Shown in pieces: positions 22,589 through 34,194 of a stretch of DNA of 64,000 bases. The DNA is from Ophioderma brevispina. Lineage: Eukaryota; Echinodermata; Ophiuroidea; Amphilepidida; Ophiodermatidae. Under the pieces are notes generated by a model. It did not search any database, was not told where the DNA came from, and saw only the letters and a program-made list of their open reading frames with translations. A program made the translations under genes and the position numbers. The stretch lies in NCBI GenBank assembly GCA_023653785.1, contig JAMKCH010010214.1, positions 1 through 64,000 on the forward strand. The letters run 5' to 3'. How positions within the stretch are numbered: position 1 is the first letter of the stretch; each line of letters opens with the position of its first letter.

Positions 22589-22830
22589 CTTCTTTGAAAC
22601 AAAAGCGGCGAAATTTAAAATTACAGTAAAAATGATATGTGTAACTTTTTTTTTGGAAACAAACGCTTATGAAAGTCCCTTCAAGTCTCAGCTTCAATTC
22701 GCCACATAAATGACACAATGATGGTTCCAGACTTGCAGCATTGTGTGTGTGAATGTATTTCCCAGATGAACAGGTTACAATAATGGCTAATGTCGGTAAC
22801 TAAGCGACGTAACGCTATTGGCCGGGGTTA
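22589..22830 (-). promoter_or_regulatory. Probable promoter region of the five-exon gene
   Basis: This lies directly upstream of the start codon. It contains a minus-strand CCAAT box (ATTGG at 22817-22821) next to CpG-containing sequence (CGACGTAACG at 22804-22813). No TATA box is evident. Inferred from position and the CCAAT box only. Confidence 0.4.
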
Positions 22831-23178
22831 TTGATTTTGGTGCAGTGGTTACTCCCACTGAGCCCCAATTCTCCACAAGAGGTGTGCTTTGTTAAGTTGT
22901 CTGCTTTGTTTATGCCATAAAGTTATAATGTTATTAAAGTTGACTATAATAATTTCATGGTGTATGCTACGAGTCGGCAAACAATCAACAATAAAGAAAA
23001 AATAACACCGTGACCCACTTTTATCAGATATTTCATTCATGTCCATAGTCATAGCTACTCATTGTTTCTGTGTCTTTGTACTTTTGAATGTGATGATATT
23101 GAAGTAAGTTATGTGATGCCCCCCCCAAAAAGCCTGTGGTTTATCTTGCAGAGAAAATGTTACCATGACTGAGAAACG

Positions 23179-23522
23179 GAGACCCGGGAGGCACTCGCAT
23201 ATGGGGGAAAGGCTCGAGCTTCCAAACCCCGGGGGCATTCGGTGACAGAGGACTGAAAAAACCGGTGCAAATAGGGGTATGTGGGTGAGAGAAACCCAAA
23301 TTGCCCCAAAATGGTGGTTTTTCCGAGTGACAAATTTGCCAAATTTTCCAAAAAATGGAGTCTTTGGGTGAGATTTTTGCAAATTAAAAAAAAGAGGTCT
23401 TTGGGTGAAAATTTTCAAAATTCTTCCCCCAAAATAGGGGTCTTTGCGGGTGTGACAGTACTGAGTAAAATTTTCAAACAATATGGGGTTTTAGGGTGAC
23501 AACGATGCTGAAACGGCCTTAA
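23179..23522 (+). repeat. GGGTCTTTGGGTGA repeat element, copy 2
   Basis: Shares with 18108-18440 the CCCGGG start, TTCCAAACCCCGGGGGCATT and repeated GTCTTTGGGTGA blocks. The open frames that cross it are by-products of its internal repetition. Confidence 0.65.
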
Positions 23523-23849
23523 TTACATACACTGGATTTTTTTACTCAATGTTGATGTTGTGTAAAAGGACACAACTCTCAGACAAAATCGTAGCGGGTT
23601 TTTCAATTTTGACGCGTGCTCCCGACCACACAAGACTGTAGAAGACTGTACAGGACAGTCCCAGACCTTGCCAAAACTACACATGAAAAAAAAGTAAAAT
23701 TACTTGTTTTTCTCGCAGCCTAAAAAATCGTGACGGATTTTTTAATCGGGAAGGTCGGCATGAACACGAGCGGTTTGGAAGCCGGAAGCCGATGAGTTGG
23801 TGCGCATCATGAGTGGTTGTGTGCTGTTGGAAGCATGCAAGTTAATCCG

Positions 23850-24420
23850 GGACTGAGCTAGCAGACATTTGTATAAACACATCTCAAGTACAAAGGGTTT
23901 GAGTGTTTAAATATGTTAACAGCCTGACAGGGACCCCTGAAACGTGGTTCTTATAGGTGCTGCAAATTGTGCCGGAGGGGGCCAAGGCAAAGTTTGTACA
24001 GGGGTCAAATTTTTTAATTGATCCAATCATGTTGAAAGTATACCACATTATGTGCCTAACCATAAGGATTCAGAAATTATTTTTGTAATATCTACAGCCT
24101 AAAGTTTCAGAGTTATAGGCTAAAACAGCAAAGTCAATCAAAAAGGGTCAATTGCAGTTGTACAGGGGTCAAATCTAAAAGTTGTTTCGATTTGGATAAA
24201 AAATGGCGCAAATTATTGGTGGAGTTCATAGGATTAAAATAGGGAATAGTTTTGACTGTCTTAAATGCTTAGTTACCGATGTAGGGGGCACAGAAGGGCA
24301 GCGTCCATTGCATTCAAAGATCATTGTTCGAATCAATCTACCCCTGTTTCTTTTAAAATATATCAATTTTTCAATATTTTCTTAGGTTAGAGGAAAAAAT
24401 CCAAAAAGATCAGAAAACCA
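23850..24420 (+). repeat. Dispersed repeat family 2, SINE-free copy
   Basis: Aligns with 26890-27480 and 29030-29570: GAGCTAGCAGAC, ACCCCTGAAACGTG, TGCTGCAAAT, then GTACAGGGGTCAAAT twice. It lacks the SINE inserted in the other two plus-strand copies. Confidence 0.75.
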
Positions 24421-24429
24421 ATACCCGCC

Positions 24430-25435
24430 CTTATGATGTCATTGAGGATACCTGTGCTACTGGATCATGGTTGGTGGTTAAAACCAATGGTGTGAACCCA
24501 TTTCAAACAGCGCCGTGCTGGGCGCTGACATTTTTGAATATTCACGGGAATACAATTATTATTTGGGTGCTTGTTATACACACAATATGTCAATTCGATA
24601 CAAACAATCCATCCGGCAAAATAAGTTGTTGGATGTTGGGATGCTATGGGTGGGTTAAATTTTTGTTCCTTCCCATGGCCACCCAACGAATGAAATGACA
24701 CGTCATCGCTTGATTTAAATCAACCTGAACCGGCCTCAATGAATACATCTTTTCACCTAAGCGCGCATTGGCATTATGAGAAAAAAGAGTATCTGAGCAC
24801 AATGACCAGGTGCACTCTTATTACAACACCTGGGCCACTCTAACACATACCTCAATTGTATCTTCACTACCGATTAGTGTATCATATGCAAAGCGGCACC
24901 CACAGTATGTGGAAGAAGCGAGGCAGCCTTGCTTTTCTATTGTTTTTTATGCTTTCTTTGTGGTTGGCAAATCATGCGAGACGATGATTTCTCTAAATTT
25001 ATGGTACCGTTTTTTGCCTCTCTATCTAATGAACCTCTTGGTTAAAACTAGTTCACAAAATCTCTGTAACGCATGTTTTAATCGTGTCCTCCCACATCGG
25101 GCTGGAAAATAACACGGACAAACCTAACCCGTCTGCGCCAGACGATGGCGGCCAAGCCTTAAACACAGCCAAAGAAACATTTTTAAAATATTAAAAGAAT
25201 TACATAAATTACAGGCAGTGCCAACTCACAAACGAATTTAATGCTTTGATGTTGTCTTTATGGGTGTTCCCATGACCAATATATGATCTCGCCCTCCTCG
25301 ATATTCAGAAATAACCCTTACAGTGAGGTTATTTCTTCTTTCAGCTCTACGTTTTTTTGAATAAAGAATATTCCTGACAAATCTAAAAAAGATCAGACTT
25401 TTATTCCGTCCAAGATTTCGCTTTAAAGGTTAGGA
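24430..25435. other. Non-coding DNA, nothing recognised
   Basis: Frames of 75-100 codons occur on both strands but without splice borders or protein-like composition. Confidence 0.4.
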
Positions 25436-25442
25436 CAACCCG

Positions 25443-25908
25443 TACAACGAATAATATTAAACAATAAACAACTATAAATAATTATTGACCCATATCGAGT
25501 GGTTTCAAAGGAAAAAAGGGATTATAGAAACCCTACCCTAATTTAAACCATCTAGTCTGACATGTGCTATTTAAATCGCGCTAGATGTATAAGTGTTTAT
25601 GCATACGCACCGACCGGCACGTTTATGGTCATAACATGCCATCGGAAATACACATTATGAAAGCAGCATCATGCGTGAAGTTGTATGACCCTACTGTGCC
25701 GTCCGTATCGCATAACAACAAATACATATCCCATCTACAGTTGCGCGAATTTCAAATAGCGGCAGGTCAGACAAAATGCTTTTAATAATTTCGTTTGCAC
25801 TGGTTATTATATTTCAGCTTTTCCCCATGAAACCACTCCATATGTGTTTCAATAATTGTTTTTATAATAGCGTATATTGTGGAAAGTTATTCTTGATACA
25901 TGTTCTCC
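25443..25908. mobile_element. Harbinger-like TIR element with TTA duplication
   Basis: The left end GGACAACCCGTACAACGAAT and the right end, read in complement GGAGAACATGTATCAAGAAT, are imperfect inverted repeats. TTA lies on both sides (25440-25442 and 25909-25911). A related left end is at 46868. No transposase is present. Its right end coincides with the start of the 2.1-kb tandem duplication. Confidence 0.65.
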
Positions 25909-28034
25909 TTAACAATATCCGAACTGTCTAAAAATTGGGATATAGTTCTTGGCCTCCATCCGCTGGTGTGCGCTTATTCCCGTGTGTGTTTATTTAAAAG
26001 GGAAATAACACGCTAAATAATTATGTTGAAACGATTCTCAACAATAAATTGATTAGATAATTAGAAGACAAAAAACTTAAAGCGGGAACTGATGGGTGCA
26101 GCCATGTAACCAATAATCTCACGGCCATAGTGAAGTTTCGGCCATTGCTCGTCAATTTCTATAGAGGTTCCCATGATGATGTCTAATAGGTTTGTAAGCC
26201 TTTTAATCGACGCACATCTGCAATGATTATGTTCCCCCATGTTCCCCCCAAAGAATCACTGCTTCCACAGATTTACCTACTTACTACTCAGGATTTTAAA
26301 AACTTCCACCACATCCCAAAGAAGAGTAACACCAATTGAAATCCCACCTGTCCAACATAACATTTTAAATCACCATTCAGTTGGCCATATAGCAAAATAG
26401 TGTCATTCCAATTTGATTGTCAATGTATAGCATGTTGGTGACCCCTCCCCTATACACCTCCCCTACCCACTCCAAAAAAGAAAGAATACATTACATTCTC
26501 AACAACTTCATCAAAACAAATAAAAAGGCTGTAAATCATGACTGAATGACACCATATTGATTGACAAACGCGTGATGAGATGCGGTACATCGGATGAGAT
26601 CGCGCTCTCCTCTTATCTGAACTATCAATATAGGTAATTGCGACTAATCTAAATCCTTATTAATGGGACTTATCGATGAGGTAATTAGTTCGGTCTTCGA
26701 ACAGTTCGGTCTTGCAAGGGAATGCCAGCATGTGGCTTTGAGGAACTCTAATATGAGCTCTACTCGAGCATTGTTGGCAACATGGTTGCTCCCATCGACA
26801 CAGTGAAAATATTTAACAAACCTTAGCGTGATGTTCCCTCTTTTTAAATATTAAAAAAGTCGACTTTCTGCCGGATTGCGTGGCGTTCTGACCTGGGAGC
26901 TAGCAGACGTAACACATTTCGAGTACAAAAGATTTGAGTGATTAATTATGTAGACAGCTTGACAGGAACCCCTGAAACGTGATTCTTAAGTGCTGCAAAT
27001 GTGGTATTGAGGCGGCCTAGACAAAGATCGTACAGGGGGTCAAATTAATCAATTGACCCAATTGTGTTGAAAGGTATACCAACGAGTACATCCAGAACGA
27101 CAAGGGAAGAAGTCCGATTTTAGATGCAGGAGGAAACCGAAGTTCTCGGAGAAAACCTACGAGGACGGGTATGGATCGGCAACCAAATTCACGTACGACA
27201 CAGGATCCACAGGGGACTGAACCCGGGCCGCATTGGTGAAAGGCGAGTGGATGAGCCACTGCACCTGCCCGCCCTCCCGCAATAAAAAAGGGTCAATTTC
27301 ACTTGTACAGGGGGTCAAATTTTAAAGATGCTCCAATTTGGATACAAAATAGTGGAAATTATAGGTGGGGTTCATAGGATTAAAATAAGGAATAGTTTTG
27401 AGTGTCTCAAATGCTTAGCTACCAAAGTAGAGGGGAAACAAGGTCAAGTCCCATTGAATGCAATGGACGTTGACCTTCTCTTCCCCCTACACCTCAAACT
27501 AAACGTTGAAGACAGTCAAAATTATTCCGTATTTTAATCCTATTAGCTCCACCAACAATTTGCACCACCCATTTATCCAAATCGGAGCAACTTTAAATTT
27601 GGGGTTTGAAAAGTCCATAGGTGGACGAAAGGTAAGGCACTCATTGAGATTTTGATCTGCAGTCTGTGATGGCGAGCCACATTGGCAGGCTGGAGATGAT
27701 CGCGGCCTCCATCGGTACATATTGCTGTTAAAACGACCGACGCCTGTGCGAATCCTGTTCAAGGTGGCCCATTCCTTTCGTGGAAAGGTTGCTACCAGGT
27801 GGGAGTTCTGTCATGTGTGTGATAGTGAATTGGTCTGGTCTTGGAACATCTATAGCCAGGCAATGTTCCATGTCTGTTGAATGGAGAGCTGGAGAGTTTA
27901 GCAGCGCGCCGACAGAAAGGTCGACGAGAGCGCAGTCTATGTCTGCCGGACTGGTGCACTCTTTAACCATGTTAACAATATTATGGAACAAGTGCTTGTT
28001 GTCCAACAGAGCCTTGTTCACCAGTTAATGTGTG
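25903..28034 (+). repeat. Tandem duplication, unit 1 (about 2.1 kb)
   Basis: It aligns with 28035-29570 plus 30965-31695. Both units open with ATGTTCTCCTT. Shared blocks include ATCCGCTGGTGTGCGCTTAT, AACGATTCTCAACAATAAAT and GCATGTGGCTTTGAGGAACT. The two differ mostly by single-base insertions and deletions. Confidence 0.85.
27078..27280 (-). mobile_element. tRNA-derived SINE, copy in unit 1
   Basis: Minus strand. A box A-like TGGCTCATCCACTCGC is followed by box B-like GGTTCAGTCCCC, then a body read as the complement of AGGAGGAAACCGAAGTTCTC. The GGAGGAAACC...GAGAAAACC block resembles a conserved central domain shared by several animal SINE families (from memory; not checked). Absent from the related copy at 23850-24420. 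Confidence 0.75.
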
Positions 28035-29204
28035 TGATGTTCTCCTTTAAACCAATAGCGACGGTCTAAAATGGGATATCGTTGTCATGTGCCTGCCAAT
28101 CCGCTGGTGTGCGCTTATTCCGTTAGTGTGTTTAGGTACAGGGAATAACACTGCTAAATAAATTAGTTGAAACGATTCTCAACAATAAATTGATTAGATA
28201 ATTAACGACAAAAAATAAAGCTTGAACTATGGTGCATCCGTGTTGCCAATAATCTCACGGGCATAGTGAAGTTTCGGCCATTGCTACGTCAAATGTCTAT
28301 AGTAGGTCCCATGATGATTGTCTATAGGTTCTGTGTAAGCCACTTTTAATCGCGTCACATCTGCAGTGAGATGTTCCCCCCAAAGAATAACTGCTTCACA
28401 GATTAACTCTACTTACTTCGGATGTAAAGACTTCACCACATCCCAAAGAAGAGTAACACCAATTTAATCCCCCTGTCCAACATAACAGTTAAATCACCAT
28501 CAGTTGGCCATATAGCAAATAAGGTCATTTCCATTTGATTGTCCAATTAAATAGCCTTGTTGGTGTGACCCTCCCCTATACACCTCCCCTACCCACTCCA
28601 AGAAAGAAAGAATACATTCCATTCTCACACTTCATCAAAACAAATAAAAAGGCTGTAAAGCAATGACTGAATGACACCATAAATTGATTGAGCAAACTCG
28701 TGATGAGATGCTGTACATCGGATGAGATCGCGCTCTCCTCTTATCTGAACTATCATTAGGTAATGCGACTAATCTAAATCCTTATTAATTGGGACTTATC
28801 GATGAGTAATTAGTTCGGTCTTCGACCGTTCGTCTTGCCCGGGATGTCCAGCATGTGGCTTTGAGGAACTCTAATATGAGCTCTACTCGAGCATTGTTGG
28901 CAACATGTGCTCCCATCGACGCAGTGAAAACATTAACAAACCTTAGCGTGATTTTCCCGGCTCTTTTTAAATATTAAAAAGTCGACTTTCTGCCGGATTG
29001 TCGTGGCGTTCTTGCCTGGGATCTAGCAACATTGTAACACCTTCGCGTACCAAAAGATTTGAGTGATTAACTATGTAGACGTCTGACTAGGAACCCCTGA
29101 AACTTGAATTCTTAAGTTGCTGCAAATTGTGTTATTGAGTCGGCCTAGACAAAGATCGTACGGTATCAAATTTGAATCATTGACCCCATTGTGTTGAAGG
29201 TATA

Positions 29205-29412
29205 CACACGAGTAACCATCCGAACGACAAAGGGAGAAGTCTCGATTTTAGATGGCAGGAGGAAACCTAAGTCTCTTAGAAAACCTACGAGGACGGGTCA
29301 TGGATACGGCACCCAATTCACGTACGACACAGGATCCACAGGGGTTTGAACCCGGGCCGCATTGTGAAAGGCGAGTGGATGTAAGCCACTGCACCTGCCC
29401 TCCCTCCCCGCA
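29205..29412 (-). mobile_element. tRNA-derived SINE, copy in unit 2
   Basis: Same SINE at the same position as 27078-27280, with many small indels. Box B is seen as the complement of GGGGTTTGAACCC. Its presence in both units means it was inserted before the duplication. Confidence 0.75.
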
Positions 29413-29570
29413 CTACAAAAGGGCAATTTTCACTTGTACATGGGGTCAAATCTTTAAAGTTGCTCCAATTTGGATACAAAATAGTGAAATTATAGGTGGG
29501 TGGTTTCAGAGTATTAAAATAAGGATATTTTGGAGTGTCGCAATGCTTAGCTCCCAAAGTAGGAGGGGAA

Positions 29571-30964
29571 ACAAACCTTACATTGGTTTGTGTAGAAAAA
29601 ACTCACACACTTAATTTAAAAAACACCAAGGTTTATGTTGTTTTGCTAGCAAGATCAAGCTACACAGAAACGGGACCATCTTGAGGTTAAAATCCAACAA
29701 TTCTGCTATTTAGGCAGGTAACAGTTTTAAATTATCTTGGTAGTTTATTTTGGATCCAGCTGTTCTCCTGGGTAGTCCATATCAATCCTATTCACCACAG
29801 TCACAGAAAAATTGGGTTGTTTAATATACAGGACCAGGTATTTTCTTAATGAATGTTTTAGGATTATCTATGATTCTCTTAGAGTTCCCAACCTTGATTA
29901 TTGCGATGTCGTATGGGGCAATGCTTGTCAAAACTATCTTCTAATTTTGAACAAGCTTCAAAATAGGGCGGTATGACAATTCGAGGGTTAATAGGAAGAT
30001 TTCCAACAACTTTGCTCAGTTTTCCTTGTGTGGCTACCCCTTCCCTAATAGACGTGCCAACCATCTTCATGTTATGATGTACTAAATCATGGCGGGGCAT
30101 GCCCCCAGTTACTTGTGCAATATTTTTTGTAAAACTTCTTCAGTACGTTCAAATACAGTACATAGGTACACTCAGGGTAATCTCAGACCATCGAGACCCA
30201 AAACAGGGCGGGTAAAAGAACTTTTAATACCGTGGCTCTGTGGCATTGTAATGTATCTTCCCTCTGCCCTGTTAAAATTCCCATTACCACAGTAAAAGAT
30301 GTTTAAATATCGTCTAAAAATCTCATTTTTGACTCCCCTCTCTCATGGTATGAAGTTTCTTAATATATTAGTGCAATATATTTTTCCGATGTCTATGTCG
30401 TCAATGCAATGTGGCAGTATGTAAGTATGACTTTTATTTTTTTAACAACATGTGTGTTTTTGTGTTAACCTTTTTTTGTTAAATCTTGGCTGGTTAGGGC
30501 TGGATGGGGTAAGGTGATTTTTAGTCAGGATGAGTATTGTGTGTGAGTGTGTGTGTGTGGGTGGGGTGGGTGTGTGAGGGTGAGCGTGTGTTCGATTGTG
30601 TGCATGTGGGTGTGTGTTGTGTGAGGGTTGTTGGGGTGTGGTGGTGGGGTTGACGTGTATGTGTGCGTGCGTATGTGTGTGTGGCACGTGGTGTGTGCGT
30701 GCGTGTGTTTTGGAGCAAGGATGTGTGCCTTTTTTTGAGGTGGAATTGGGAGCTTGGGTAAGGTGGTGGGTATGAAGGTGGAACATTTCTTTTTTATGCT
30801 TATAAGATACTTTATACTTTTTAATGTGTTTTTATGTTAGTTTTTTAAGATGTGTTGTCCTTTTATGTATGGCCTATGGCCACTGGGTACCATGGAGAGC
30901 AATGCTGTCATTGAACGGTCTCCCCCCATTTGTAAATAATAACGAATAATAATAAATAAATAAT
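29571..30964 (+). pseudogene. 3' end of a CR1/Jockey-like non-LTR retrotransposon, dead
   Basis: The C-terminal part of a LINE reverse transcriptase frame is readable: VPNLDYCDVVWGNACQNYL then LNKLQNRA (29884-29970), a hallmark region of these elements. Later in-frame pieces such as GHAPSYLCNIF (about 30092) lie in other frames, so it is frameshifted. A G/T-rich stretch follows (30525-30785). The 3' end is (AATAAT)-type repeats at 30936-30963. It interrupts unit 2 of the tandem duplication, and a short AAAC/AAACC flank may be the target duplication. Clade assignment is by eye. Confidence 0.75.
30525..30785 (+). repeat. G/T-rich low-complexity tract in the LINE 3' region
   Basis: Mostly TGTGTG and GGGTGTG units. 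Long minus-strand frames rich in His, Thr and Pro here are by-products. Confidence 0.85.
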
Positions 30965-31841
30965 CAAACCCAGGTCAATCCCATTTAATGCATTGGACGT
31001 TGACCTTCTCTTCCCCCCACCTCAACGAAAGGTTGAAGACAGTCAAAATTATTCCGTATTGTAATCCTATAGCTCCACCAACAATTTTGCACCACCCATT
31101 TTTCCAAATCGGAGCAACTTTAAAGTTGGGGTTGTGAAAAGTCCTAGGTGGACGAAGGTAGGAGGCACTCATTGGATTTTGATCTGCAGTTCCTGTTACT
31201 GGGCGAGCCACATGGCATGCTGGAGATGACGCGCCTCCATCGGTACATACTTGCTGTTAAACGACGACCGACAACCCACGTGGCGGAATCCTGTTCAAGG
31301 GGCCCATTCCTTTCGTGGAAAGGTTGCTACCAATGGAGTTCTGTCCATGTGTTTGATAGTGAATTTTGGTCTTGTCTTGGAACTAATCTATAGCCAGGTC
31401 AATGTTCCATGTCTGTTTAATGGAGAGCTGGTAGGTTAGTCAAGCGCCACGACAGAAAGGTCGACGAGAGCGCAGTCTATGTCCGCCGAACTGGTGGCAC
31501 TCTTTAACCATGTTAATATTATGGAACCAGCTTTGTTGTCCAAACAGAGTCCTTGTTCACCAGGTATGTGTGTGATGTTCTCTCCGAAGGCCTCGCAGAT
31601 GCAATGCCTGAAGGCACGGATGCACTCTTTAACCATGTTAACAATATTATGGAACAAGTGCTTGTTGTCCAACAGAGCCTTGTTCACCAGTTAATGTGTG
31701 TGATGTTCTCTCCGAAGCACTGCAGATGCAATGCCTGAAGGCACGGATAGAAACTCAGATGGAGTGGGGCGTTGGCAGCCGGTTCTCATGGTCTCGTTAA
31801 ATACTGTGTCCAGCTTCTTTGTGTGAACGGGGCGCTAAGCT

Positions 31842-32055
31842 CAGTGGCGTAACGGGCCTACCCACTCTGAGGGGGCAAAATTCCCAAGTTTGGGGGAAAT
31901 TTTCCTCTCAAGGGGGGTCAAAAAGGCCAAATTTTCCGGTCAGAGGGCTAAACACAAAGCTGATTTAGCATGATTTTTGCCAATTTTTTCCCGCCCAAAG
32001 TCGTCGGGGGGGGCAACTGCCCTCACTGCCCATCCCCGGCCTGTTTACGCCACTG
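31842..32055. mobile_element. hAT-like MITE with CAGTGGCGTAA termini
   Basis: Starts CAGTGGCGTAACGGGC and ends GTTTACGCCACTG. GCTAAGCT lies directly left and again one base beyond the right end, consistent with an 8-bp target duplication. Confidence 0.75.
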
Positions 32056-32189
32056 GGCTAAGCTATGGCACCATGCCCAGGCAGCATATTAAGCATCGCT
32101 GTAGACCAGAGCCAAGGCGGTGGGGTGCGTAGAGGTGGATGGGCTAGCACCCCATGAAGATCCAGCAGGGCGGCACAGGCGGTATTCCT

Positions 32190-33930
32190 CTAGGAAACCT
32201 TTGACGACTCTGACTCGAGTGCAGTGTACATATTTTGGGAGATTATCCCCTTGTCTTACTCCTCGTTTGGACTGGTTTGGACACGTCTATGTGAATGGTA
32301 GCAGTTGCTTTTGTGTATAATTATGTACTCCATAGCCCTCGTCAATTCCTATCTTCCTTAAAGCTGTGACCGAGTCTGTGTTCTACCGTGTCGAAAGCCT
32401 TTTCATAATCTATTATATGCAGAGCATGGTATTCATTTAAATGATTTTTGTATGAGTTGATTTAGAGCATGCAGGTGATCGATGGTTGAAACTCCCTCTC
32501 TGAAGCCTGCTTGTTCTCCTGGTTGTTTTTCGTCCAAGATTCCCTTGACCCGATTTTGGATGGTTTTAGTGAATATTTTTGTATGCGTATAGGATAGACT
32601 TATTGGCCAGTATTTTTTTATATCTGCTTTGTCTCCATTTTTGTTTAGAAGTGTTATCTTTGCTTCTTTCCAGGCCTGTCGTATCTTCTTCTGTAAGAGT
32701 ATTTCATTGTATAATCCAACTAGCTGTTTGTTGATTTCTTCACCTCCTATCTTGTAGAGGTCATTTGTCAGTTCATCTATAGTCCAGGTGCTTTGTTTTC
32801 TTTCATTTGCTTCACAGCCAGCCAGTTTCACCTCCTCCACTGCTATACTGGCATGACTGGGGAGACTGGTAGCTACTGATTTATTCTCTACACTTTGGTC
32901 TTGCTTGTCCTTTGAGCTGTATAGGTCCTAATTCTCTGCATACACTTAAAGAATTTCTTCTCTGTCTGTTGTGAGAGTGCCGTGTTTTTGTTTCATTTTG
33001 TTGATTCTCGTTTTCTTGTAGTCAGTTTATTGATCTGTTTTGGGCCTTTTTCACTTTCCAGGATGGTTTCCATGTTTTGTTCCTTCCTTTTTCTTCTACT
33101 TCTACTTCTGTCGTCTCTTCTTTCTGATTGCCTTTATGGTTTCTTTGTATTCTGTTTCTCTGAGGGTGTCTTATGTTCTATATCTCTAAGACTTTTCTTC
33201 AGGAGGGTTTGTTGTCTGATGTTCTATATCTCTAGACTTTTCTTCTCCTGTCCAGAGCTCTTTATCGTTTTGTAAGACCGGTGATCGGGTATCTGGGTTG
33301 TTCCTTTTTAGATTTTCTTCTTTCCAATTGGTGCAGTTTTATTGCGGCTACATCCTCCACAATATTTGATATGTCAAATCGTCAAAGCGATTTCAGCTCC
33401 GTTAGGAATTTGTTTCCCTTCATCTTAGAATTGTTGAACGGTTCTTTGATTTTGTTATGATCTTTAGCCTTGCAAGTTCCGGTTCAGTAATATCTTGGTC
33501 CTTACCATCCGGACCATCGTGGTCACTGCTATGTCTACATTCGTGATACAACAATACAATCTGTATATTCCTCTATGAACTACAGAGTACAGAATTCAAT
33601 ATGGTTCTTGGTGAAACCATCTGGGTTTTCACATGTTCCAATACCAGGGTTTATTCTTTTTGAAATTAGTGGTTGGCTATGATGAATTTTGTTGTTTGCG
33701 AATTCCAACGGCATTTCTCCTCTCTGGAATTCGTCTCCAACCCCAAATTCCCATTGATTGTTCTTCTCCTGGTTGGCATCTTCTATCTTTGCATTAAAGA
33801 CCAATATCAGCGATTTATCGAAAGAATCAAAATATTGAAAATTTGCGGAAAGCTTAAATGTGAAGGACAAGCCTTGTCGAATTCTCATAAGTTACTTTTT
33901 TCCAAATGAAGGAATTGGCAGAAAAGAAAA
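32190..33930 (-). pseudogene. Degraded endonuclease/reverse transcriptase retrotransposon
   Basis: Read on the minus strand. The endonuclease end (33888-33580) includes RGEMPLEFANN, KRINPGIGTCENPDGFTKN and HIEF, but FNAKI near 33790 lacks the Asp of the usual DFNA motif. After a gap, TLTTDREEI (about 32965) precedes a reverse transcriptase frame (32840-32433) with WKEAKITLLNKNGDK, DIKKYWPISL and PGEQAGFREGVSTIDHLHAL. A frameshift follows, then YEKAFDTVEH (about 32395) and RGVRQGD (about 32255). Domain order and motifs fit an RTE-like or related non-LTR element. Several frameshifts and stops make it inactive. Confidence 0.85.
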
Positions 33931-34194
33931 GAAAGAAAAAACGGCGGTTCACAAGATTTACGAAATCTCCATTCAAATACGGTGTAGGAAGGGTCCGAAC
34001 GGACACTAATGCCCTAAAATATCGGATTTTGTCTTATTAGGGTTGCTTCTGTCCTATCATTTGTGGGGTATGTTGGTTTAGGATACCTATACTTGTTCCA
34101 AGACATGCAAAAATCTATTTTTGATGATTTTTCGATTTCTGATTTAGCAAATCATGATAGTGTCTTTAAAGTCTCCCATTACTAGTGTTTGATT

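Larger units (their letters stand above)
28035..31695 (+). repeat. Tandem duplication, unit 2 (split by a LINE)
   Basis: 28035-29570 and 30965-31695 align with the two consecutive parts of unit 1. The break falls after GGGGAAACAA, which is uninterrupted in unit 1 near 27445. A smaller internal duplication (31495-31560 and 31619-31695, CTCTTTAACCATGTTAA) lies at the far end. Confidence 0.85.

Noticed and set aside
23059..23481. 140-codon minus-strand frame
   Set aside because: It lies on an internally repetitive mobile element also present at 18108-18440.
30442..30786. His/Thr/Pro-rich minus-strand frame
   Set aside because: Read through a G/T low-complexity tract.
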